A stretch of 64,000 bases of DNA from contig OZ246946.1 in NCBI GenBank assembly GCA_965232015.1, positions 2,294,001 to 2,358,000 of the forward strand. Reading direction: 5' to 3'. The position numbers and the translations under genes were made by a program. How positions within the stretch are numbered: the stretch's first letter is position 1; each line of letters begins with the position of its first letter. Below, piece after piece: positions 1 through 5,775 of the stretch. The stretch comes from JAJEAO01 sp963667635 (GTDB lineage: Bacteria > Acidobacteriota > Vicinamibacteria > Marinacidobacterales > Marinacidobacteraceae). The notes below the pieces were generated by a model, which was given only the letters and a program-made list of their open reading frames with translations, was not told the DNA's origin and did no database searches.

Positions 1-237
1 GCGGTGTTCTGGCTCGACGGCGAGCCCCGCGCGCTCCACGAGACCTGCCCCCACCGGGGCGGACCGCTCCATCTCGGGCCGGTCCGGGACGGCGTGGTGC
101 GCTGCCCCTGGCACCAGTGGCAGTTCGACCTCGCGACCGGACGCTCCCCGGCCAATCCGAACTCCCGGGTGCCGGTGTATGCGGCGCGGATCGAGGGCGA
201 GACCGTTCTGGTGCGCGTGCCCACCCCGGAGGAGTAG
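1..237 (+). CDS. Rieske [2Fe-2S] domain protein, 3' part (5' end outside window)
   Basis: The reading frame is already open at base 1, so the gene begins upstream and only about 78 C-terminal residues are visible. Both Rieske cluster-binding boxes are present: C-P-H-R-G (Cys-x-His) near residue 15 and C-P-W-H-Q (Cys-x2-His) near residue 35. This pattern coordinates a [2Fe-2S] cluster through two Cys and two His. The short C-terminal beta-strand region ends soon after, as in small bacterial Rieske ferredoxins (the NirD or dioxygenase-ferredoxin type), which pass electrons to an oxygenase or reductase. Which partner it serves cannot be told, because the upstream neighbour is missing. It stops 12 bases before the following lipoprotein gene, so the two may be co-transcribed. 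Confidence 0.85.
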   Translation, partial: AVFWLDGEPRALHETCPHRGGPLHLGPVRDGVVRCPWHQWQFDLATGRSPANPNSRVPVYAARIEGETVLVRVPTPEE

Positions 238-249
238 AGTCGGGAGCCC

Positions 250-1385
250 ATGACGATCGAACGGTTCGGAAAGACTGCTGGCCTGGTCCTGGGGCTGGCC
301 CTCGCGTCCGGCTGCGGGGCCGATCCGCCGCCGGAGCCGACAGCGCCGATGGAACCGACGGTCCGCGGAGGCGACGACCGGACCGGCGAATACGACGCCG
401 CGCCCGGGTGGTGGAAGCCGGCGCCGGATCACGTGGAGCCGTGGGTCTGGGGACAGGTCTCGGGGGTGGCGGTGGACCATCCGACCGGATCCTGGTCGGG
501 ATCTGGGGGGACCGGGACGCCGATGGGCGGGAACGGGACGGCAGCACGAACTACGTCGTCGCCGTGGATCGCAATGGCGACATCAGCGAAAACTGGTCCC
601 GGTGGGACTCGATGTTCAACAAGCCGCATCAGCTCTACATCAGCCCCTACGACCCCGAGCGGCACGTCTGGATCGTGGAGCGCGGCGGCGGCAAGGACGT
701 CAACATGCAGATCCTCAAGTTCGCGAACGACGGGAGCGAGCTGGTGATGCGGCTGGTGGATCCGGACCACCCCACGACCCGCGCGGAGGCGCGCGCCAAC
801 CCGCACCCGGACCCCTACGAGTACGGGGATCCCTCGGTGATGGCGTTCCTGCCGAACGGCGACTTTCTGGTCGGGGACGGCTACTGGCACTCGAGGATCA
901 TCCGGTACGACGCCGAGGGGGAGTACCGGATGGAATGGGGCGAACTCGGGACCGGGCCGGGGCAGTTCGACCTGGTGCACGGACTCGCGGTGGACCGGAA
1001 CCGGCGCATCTACGTGGCCGACCGCTCCAACAACCGCATTCAGCTCTTCAACGAAGACGGGGAGTTTCTCGAGGAGTGGCCTGACATCTCCGACCCGGTG
1101 GGTGTCTTCGCCGACGAGAACGACCGGATCTGGGTGATCTCGGCGGTGCTGAACCGCATCCTCCAGTACGACCTCGACGGGGAGCTTCAGTATCACTTCG
1201 GCGCTTACGGAGGCACCCGGGGCGGCTTCCCGGGCGGGCTGTCGCGCCCGCACCAGATGGATGTGGACGCCGAGGGCAACCTCTACATCGCCAGTTGGGA
1301 CGGTGGCTGGATGGACAAGTTCATCCCGCGAACCGACGCTGATCCAGCCCGGCTGGTGGGACGCGGGCTCGTCCTGTCCGAGTAG
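250..1385 (+). CDS. NHL-repeat beta-propeller lipoprotein, interrupted by one frameshift
   Basis: The start at 250 encodes a lipoprotein signal (basic MTIERFGK, hydrophobic GLVLGLALA, then SGC as the likely acylated Cys). The frame reads on through WVWGQVSGVAVDHP to about base 480. The rest of the protein lies one frame back: DRILVGIWGDRDADG onwards, with repeated NHL-type blades (GLAVDRNRRIYVADRSNNRI, MDVDAEGNLYIASW), ending at 1385. One missing base near 478-486 explains the break, since inserting any base into CCGACC restores P-x-D-R. Such six-bladed propellers resemble peptidyl-hydroxyglycine alpha-amidating lyase domains and are usually exported. A sequencing error is as likely as a real mutation, because both halves keep intact family motifs. 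It ends tail to tail with the PHP gene. Confidence 0.7.
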
Positions 1386-1412
1386 GCGGCGAGCCGGCGC
1401 GCCCGGCTCCGG

Positions 1413-2321
1413 TCAGCGCCCGGCGGCCTGACTCGAAGCAGCCCCGCGCAGGGCCTCGTACTGAGGGCGGGAGAGAGGCGATCCGAAGCGATGGCCGCCG
1501 CCGCCCGACGGGCGTTGCCGGCGCTCGTGGAAGTCCGATCCACCCGTGACCAGGACGCCGAGCTCGGCCGCCATCCGCTCGAAGCGGGCCCCTTCGGCCC
1601 GGTCGTGGTCCGAGTGGTAGGCCTCGAGCGCGGTGACGCCGGATTCCCGGATGAGACCCCGCAGGCGGCCGCCGCCGCGCAGGTACTTGGGATGGGCGAT
1701 CGAAGTGACCCCCCCGGCGTCGTGGATCAACCGCGCCGCTTCGGGGACGCTGACCTTCCACGGGTACGAGACGTAGCCGACGCAGTCGTCGCCGAGGTAG
1801 CGGTCGAACGCCTCCTTCCGGTTCCGCACGACGCCCTTTTCCACGAGCGCGTCCGCCACATGAGGGCGGCCGACCGACGCGCCGGACGACATCGCGGCGA
1901 CATCCTCGAAGCGGATCGAAAGCCCCGCACCCGCGAGGCGCTCGCAGGTCGCGCGGATTCGGTCCCGGCGGCGCTCGGAGACTTCCCGGAACAGCTCGGT
2001 GAGGACTGGGTCCTCCGGATCCACGAAGAGCCCGAGCAGGTGAACCGACTCGTCACCGTTCGCACAGCTCACTTCCACTCCGGCGACGAACTCGATCCCG
2101 TGCCGCGCCGCGGCGTCACGAGCCTCCGGGATCCCGGTCAGCGTGTCGTGGTCCGTCAACGCGAGGACGCCGACTCCGTCGGCCACCGCCTCGGCGACGA
2201 CCTCGGCCGGGGAGAGGACTCCGTCCGACTCGGTGGAATGGGTGTGCAGGTCGATCAAGGGGGGCAACAGCGGCGGCTCCGGCGAACCGGGAATGCTACT
2301 CGCCCACCGCGGCCCCGCCAC
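1413..2321 (-). CDS. PHP-domain phosphoesterase (nucleoside 3',5'-bisphosphate phosphatase-like)
   Basis: This 302-residue PHP-superfamily protein carries the full metal-binding set: HTHS at about residues 26-29, LTDHDT at about 55-60, a Glu in the EVSC segment, the IAHPK segment, and GSDFHE near the C-terminus. The length and the combination of L-T-D-H-D-T with the late G-S-D-F-H match the YciV/RnmAM branch. That branch hydrolyses 3',5'-nucleotide bisphosphates (pAp) or trims RNA 5' ends. The cytoplasmic role is inferred from the family. The first 20 residues are Pro-rich and poorly conserved in look, so the true start may be slightly downstream, just before LIDLHTHS. It is divergent from erpA, with about 100 bases between. 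Confidence 0.82.
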   Translation of the reverse strand: MAGPRWASSIPGSPEPPLLPPLIDLHTHSTESDGVLSPAEVVAEAVADGVGVLALTDHDTLTGIPEARDAAARHGIEFVAGVEVSCANGDESVHLLGLFVDPEDPVLTELFREVSERRRDRIRATCERLAGAGLSIRFEDVAAMSSGASVGRPHVADALVEKGVVRNRKEAFDRYLGDDCVGYVSYPWKVSVPEAARLIHDAGGVTSIAHPKYLRGGGRLRGLIRESGVTALEAYHSDHDRAEGARFERMAAELGVLVTGGSDFHERRQRPSGGGGHRFGSPLSRPQYEALRGAASSQAAGR

Positions 2322-2425
2322 CGGCTAGAATGTGGACTCGGTGGCTCGCTCCCGCGTGGGTGTGTGTACGCGGAGAGACCGGGGTAGCCCCGGCGGCCGC
2401 CGACATCCGGAGGAGGAATCGTTCC

Positions 2426-2749
2426 ATGCTGACCCTGACCCCCGTGGCGGCGACCAAGGTCGCCGAGTTCCTGACCCGGCATGAGCGGCCCGACGCCCTG
2501 CTGCGCGTTCGCGTGGTCGGCGGTGGCTGCTCCGGGTTCCAGTACCAGCTCGCGCTCGACGACGAGTCCCGTGACGGCGACGAAGTCATCGAGAGGAACG
2601 GCGTCCGGGTGCTGGTGGATCAGCGAAGCCTCCCGTACCTGAACGGGACCGAGATCGACTACGTCGAGGACATCATGGGGGCCGGGTTCCGCTTCAACAA
2701 CCCGAATGCCGCCTCGAGCTGCGGCTGCGGGGAGTCGTTCCAGGTCTGA
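2426..2749 (+). CDS. erpA: Iron-sulfur cluster insertion protein, ErpA/IscA/HesB family
   Basis: This 107-residue A-type Fe-S carrier has the three invariant cysteines: Cys in GGGCSGFQY (about residue 35) and the C-terminal C-G-C-G pair near residues 100-102. A-type proteins carry clusters from the scaffold to apo-enzymes. I placed the start at the ATG at 2426 because AGGAGGA sits at 2411-2417, at ideal spacing, and the protein then begins at the usual MLTLT position; the longer upstream reading frame has no family similarity. A full SUF operon is encoded at 23-29 kb, so this is probably its delivery factor, although it stands apart from it. ErpA and IscA/SufA cannot be separated with certainty by eye. 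Confidence 0.9.
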   Translation: MLTLTPVAATKVAEFLTRHERPDALLRVRVVGGGCSGFQYQLALDDESRDGDEVIERNGVRVLVDQRSLPYLNGTEIDYVEDIMGAGFRFNNPNAASSCGCGESFQV

Positions 2750-2807
2750 CCCGCCGGGCGCGGGTTTCGGACCCGTCGAGCGCTCGCGCCTCGGAATTCC
2801 AGCGACG

Positions 2808-3575
2808 GTGATCGGATCCATCGCCGCCGCCGTCGCCGCCCGGCTCGCGGCCGGCGTGCTCCTCGCCGGCGGCGCGATCGCGCTGCGCCACCGGGTTCCC
2901 GACGCCTTCCTGCGGTTCCTGATCGCGGGGGCGGCCGGGGGGTTCGGCCTCTCGGCGGTGCTCGCCCGGGACGCTCCGGAGCTGCCGGTCCGAGCCGGAC
3001 TCGCCGTTGCGGCGCTGGCGCTCGGGTGGTTCCACCGCCGCCGCGGGATCCCGTCCCGAAGAGCCGCCGCGCTCGGTCTCGCCGCCGGGCTCCTCGGGGC
3101 GTGCCTCCCGGCGCTCGTCGGGCCGGGAGCCTCGGCGTGGCGGGCCCTCGCCGCCGGCATCCCGGCGTCGCTGCTCCTCGGATCGGTGGCCGCCACCATG
3201 ATCCTCGGGCACTGGTACCTGGTGGACACCCGACTCTCGATCGCCCCGCTCGCGTCGGGCGCCTCGTTCTATGTGGGCGCCGCTTCGCTGCGGGTGGCGG
3301 TTTCGGCGGCGGCGCTCGCCGTCGGGGGGATGGCGGCCCTCGGGATCTCGGCTCCCGGTGACGTGATCTACTCCACCAACGCGCTGTTTTTCTCGTTCCG
3401 GACCATCACCGGACTCGCGGCGCCGCTGGTGCTGGCGTTCCTGGTCCGCTCCACCGTGCGGATCCGCTCCACCCAGTCCGCCACCGGCCTCCTCTACGTG
3501 GCGTTGATCCTGGTCCTCTTCGGCGAGCTCACCGCCGCGTTCCTCGAGCGGGTCAGCGCCGGCGCCCTCCTCTGA
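2808..3575 (+). CDS. Polytopic membrane protein of unknown function
   Basis: The predicted protein has 255 residues and about seven or eight hydrophobic segments rich in Ala, Leu and Gly, separated by short basic loops such as FHRRRG and PSRRAA. A conserved-looking G-H-W-Y-L motif sits in mid-protein (near 3208), followed by VDTRLSIAPL. An aromatic stretch, NALFFSFRTITG, comes later. I chose the GTG at 2808 because the first membrane segment starts just after it and upstream residues are low-complexity. No clear ribosome site is seen. It follows erpA by 58 bases on the same strand and precedes an aminotransferase. I do not recognise the family; a transporter or sensor role would be a guess. 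Confidence 0.65.
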   Translation: MIGSIAAAVAARLAAGVLLAGGAIALRHRVPDAFLRFLIAGAAGGFGLSAVLARDAPELPVRAGLAVAALALGWFHRRRGIPSRRAAALGLAAGLLGACLPALVGPGASAWRALAAGIPASLLLGSVAATMILGHWYLVDTRLSIAPLASGASFYVGAASLRVAVSAAALAVGGMAALGISAPGDVIYSTNALFFSFRTITGLAAPLVLAFLVRSTVRIRSTQSATGLLYVALILVLFGELTAAFLERVSAGALL

Positions 3576-3607
3576 GCCCGGGGCCTCCAGGCGGGTACGC
3601 TCCCCGG

Positions 3608-4897
3608 ATGGCGCTTCCTTCCCCCGAACGGCGGGCCATGCTGGCGGCCGGAGCCCGGTCGCTCGCGGTGCTGCCGCTGATCCCGGTCGGCTCGTTCGCC
3701 GCGCTCCTGCCCAGGGCGGCGGGCCAGTCGGGCGGAACCCCCGACTGGGTGCTCCGCGCCCGTTCCGGCATCCCGGCATCCTCGAGCCCGTTCTTCCAGA
3801 CCGGGGGCATCGGTCCCTCGCCGCGCGCGGTGATCGAGGCGGTCGCGGAGCGGCTCGCGTTCCAGAACCGCAGCCCGGCGCATCCCGACATCTCGGGCCC
3901 GATGGGGCGGATCGAGCCCGATCTGAGGGCGCAGCTCGCCCGCGTCTTCGGCGCCCGGGCCGATGAAGTCGCCCTCACGCACAGCACCTCCGAAGGGATC
4001 TCGATCGTGGCGTGGAGCCTCGACTGGAGGGAGGGCGACGAGGTCGTGATCTCGAACACCGAGCATCCGGCCAACGTGATCCCGTGGTACGTGCTGCGGG
4101 ACCGCTTCGGGATCGCGATCCGGGAAGTGGATCTGGACCCGGGGACCGACCTGGTGGAGGAAGTGCGGGGGCAGCTCTCGCCGCGAACCCGGATCGTGAG
4201 CCTGAGCCACGTCTCGCGCAACAACGGCCGCCGTTTGCGCACCGGGGAGTGCGCCGAACTGGCCGCGCTCCTTCGAGCCCGGGGGGTGCGGTTCCACCTC
4301 GACGGCGCCCAGGGGCCGGGGCTGGTCGAGACCGACTTCCACGCCCTCGGCTGCGACGCCTACTCGACCTGCGGCCACAAGTGGCTCCTCGGCCCCAAGG
4401 GCACCGGCGCCCTGTTCGTGCGGCGCGAGGTCCTCGACGACGTGAAGCTGAGCTGGGCCGGAGCCCACTCGCACGAGACGATGGACTACGAGGGGAACTA
4501 CCGCCTGCTCGGAAGCGCCGCCCGGTTCGAGTTCGGCACCCGCGCGCTCGCCGACTTCCACGGATTCGCCCGCGCGGTGGGGTGGCTGGAGGAACTCGGG
4601 CTGGACCGCGTCCTGGCCCGGACCGCCGAACTGACCGCGTACGCCGTGGAGGCGGTGCGGCGGACCGGAACGCTGGCGCTCGCCTCTCCGGAGACCCGGG
4701 AGGATCGCTCGGGCATCCTCGTCGTCCGGCTGCCCGGCGGTTGCGACGCCATGTCCCTGTATCGCGAGCTGGGGGCCGAGGGGATCCTCGCCTCCCCGGT
4801 CCGCGACGAACGGGACTTCCGGCTGTCCATCCACTTCTTCAACACCCGCGACGAGATCGCCACCGCGCTTTCCTCGATCGAGGCGCGCTGCGCGTGA
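3608..4897 (+). CDS. Class V PLP-dependent aminotransferase (isopenicillin N epimerase/cysteine desulfurase-like), exported
   Basis: This fold-type I PLP enzyme of 429 residues has its Schiff-base lysine in STCGHKWLLGPKG (about residue 258) and its cofactor-phosphate region in LTHSTSEGIS. The conserved HLDGAQG segment supplies the Asp that contacts the pyridine nitrogen. The N-terminus (ERRAMLAAG, then a hydrophobic stretch to AALLPRAAGQ) looks like a twin-arginine or Sec signal, so the enzyme may act in the periplasm, as other members of this epimerase-like branch do. The substrate is unknown. It lacks the C-terminal active-site Cys loop of true SufS/NifS enzymes. Its stop overlaps the GTG start of the next gene (GTGA), implying translational coupling. 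Confidence 0.82.
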   Translation: MALPSPERRAMLAAGARSLAVLPLIPVGSFAALLPRAAGQSGGTPDWVLRARSGIPASSSPFFQTGGIGPSPRAVIEAVAERLAFQNRSPAHPDISGPMGRIEPDLRAQLARVFGARADEVALTHSTSEGISIVAWSLDWREGDEVVISNTEHPANVIPWYVLRDRFGIAIREVDLDPGTDLVEEVRGQLSPRTRIVSLSHVSRNNGRRLRTGECAELAALLRARGVRFHLDGAQGPGLVETDFHALGCDAYSTCGHKWLLGPKGTGALFVRREVLDDVKLSWAGAHSHETMDYEGNYRLLGSAARFEFGTRALADFHGFARAVGWLEELGLDRVLARTAELTAYAVEAVRRTGTLALASPETREDRSGILVVRLPGGCDAMSLYRELGAEGILASPVRDERDFRLSIHFFNTRDEIATALSSIEARCA

Positions 4898-5349
4898 AGC
4901 GGGGGCGCCGCGGTCCCGAGGTCGGCTTCTACTGCGACGAGTGCGACCGTTACTCGACCTGGGCGCCCCCGTTCGCCGGGGGGGACGACCGGTGCCGCCA
5001 CTGCGGACACCCGAATCCCCCTCGCGCCGGGGACGGACCGGTGGAGGCGCTGGAGACCTGCCTCCAGTGCGGGAACCACGAGCTCTACACCCGCAAGGAT
5101 CTCCCCCAGCAGCTCGGCTGCGCGGTGGTGCTCTCCGCGGTCGCTCTCTCGACGGTCGCCTACGCGGTGTGGGACTTCCCGGGCGCCCTCGCCGTGTTCG
5201 CCACCGTCGCCATCCTCGACTTCGTGATCTACCGCCGAATCGGGAGCGTGACCGTCTGCTACCGCTGCCACGCCGAGTTCCGCCGCTTCCCGGCGAACCG
5301 GAGGCACGAACCGTTCGACATGCACCGCGCCGAAGAGTACGACGTGTAG
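4894..5349 (+). CDS. Zinc-ribbon membrane protein, unknown function
   Basis: This 151-residue protein has several CxxC pairs: CDEC and CRHC in the first 35 residues, CLQC near residue 58, and CYRC near residue 125. Together they could form two zinc ribbons facing the cytoplasm. Two hydrophobic helices lie between the second and the last pair (VVLSAVALSTVAYAVW and ALAVFATVAILDFVIY), so the protein is a short double-pass membrane protein with metal-binding ends. The GTG start overlaps the upstream aminotransferase stop by four bases, so the two are translationally coupled and probably act together. I do not know a named family with this layout. Confidence 0.72.
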   Translation: MKRGRRGPEVGFYCDECDRYSTWAPPFAGGDDRCRHCGHPNPPRAGDGPVEALETCLQCGNHELYTRKDLPQQLGCAVVLSAVALSTVAYAVWDFPGALAVFATVAILDFVIYRRIGSVTVCYRCHAEFRRFPANRRHEPFDMHRAEEYDV

Positions 5350-5353
5350 AACA

Positions 5354-5449
5354 CCGGGCGGGCCGGGGAGGGGGAGCCGAATCCCATCCACCGGCGCCGT
5401 GTCAGAGACTCGACGCCCCGAAGCGGCTCCCCCTCCCCGGCCCGCTCGG
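5354..5449. repeat. 26-bp imperfect inverted repeat with 44-base loop
   Basis: The left arm is 5354-5379 and the right arm 5424-5449. Their sequences are reverse complements with one mismatch. They begin just five bases after the zinc-ribbon gene stop. A transcript would form a very stable long hairpin. There is no T-run after it, so it is not a classical intrinsic terminator, though it could still stop or protect the message. It is the left part of a larger structured intergenic unit that continues to about 5640. Confidence 0.75.
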
Positions 5450-5463
5450 CGCTTCGCGCCTCT

Positions 5464-5497
5464 GACCGCAACCTTCGCTCCGCTCCAGGTTGCGGTC
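5464..5497. repeat. Perfect 11-bp hairpin with TCGCTCCGCTCC loop
   Basis: The stem is GACCGCAACCT (5464-5474) and AGGTTGCGGTC (5487-5497), enclosing the loop TCGCTCCGCTCC. The same loop, with a different but again perfectly paired stem, occurs at 14,189-14,215. Preserved pairing with changed stem sequence indicates that the fold is what is maintained. A further stem, CGGAGAGGG (5515-5523) with CCCTCTCCG (5536-5544), follows directly. Confidence 0.75.
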
Positions 5498-5574
5498 TGC
5501 GTGACTTTCTCTCTCGGAGAGGGTGGAAGAGTCCCCCCTCTCCGAACCTCTCCCCCCTCGGAGCGCCGTACGGA

Positions 5575-5612
5575 GCGCCGGACTCCGCCGGTTCTCCCGG
5601 TAGGGGCCCGGC
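5575..5612 (-). repeat. Type B interspersed repeat core (38 bp)
   Basis: This 38-bp segment is the exact reverse complement of copies at 29,387-29,424 and 54,069-54,106. Its heart is GCCCCTACCGGGAGAACC, read on the minus strand, which contains CCGG-GAGAA-CCGG, able to form a mini-hairpin. Similarity to the 33.5 kb copy extends further, through GACGCTCGGTG on one side. It lies between the zinc-ribbon gene and clpB, about 100 bases before the clpB promoter. The flanking 5350-5640 stretch holds no gene. Confidence 0.85.
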
Positions 5613-5712
5613 ACCGAGCGTCGCGGCTGACCGGCGCCTCCCTGCCATTACCGCCGGTCGTATGGAGCGACGGTCTCCAGGATCAGATATGAGCGGGTTA
5701 TTATCATATTGT

Positions 5713-5742
5713 TTGACATGGTTCTCTGATATCTGCTAGGGT
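5713..5742 (+). promoter_or_regulatory. clpB promoter, TTGACA-18-TAGGGT
   Basis: TTGACA at 5713-5718 is a perfect -35 hexamer. TAGGGT at 5737-5742 fits a TAnnnT -10 box at 18-base spacing. The region is strikingly AT-rich for this genome. A seven-base inverted repeat, CAGATAT (5684-5690) and ATATCTG (5729-5735), brackets the -35 element. The predicted transcript would start near 5750, about 25 bases before the clpB ATG. Confidence 0.65.
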
Positions 5743-5748
5743 TGGACT

Positions 5749-5765
5749 CAGACTCATTGAGTCTG
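5749..5765. promoter_or_regulatory. Perfect 7-bp inverted repeat, likely clpB operator
   Basis: CAGACTC-ATT-GAGTCTG is a perfect palindrome lying right over the expected transcription start and just before the ribosome-binding GGAGAA of clpB. Its position suits a repressor that blocks initiation. It shares the GAGT/ACTC words of the HspR HAIR operator but with different arm order and spacing, so the regulator is unknown. Confidence 0.55.
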
Positions 5766-5775
5766 GAGAACCCAT

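Noticed and set aside
5354..5449. Long hairpin as an intrinsic terminator
   Set aside because: No T-run follows and the loop is 44 bases; it fits the repeat cluster better.
5584..5720. Short open frames reading PVLPVGAR or PYRENR across repeats as small proteins
   Set aside because: The same peptides arise from repeat copies at several loci in several frames, so they are translations of the repeat, not genes.
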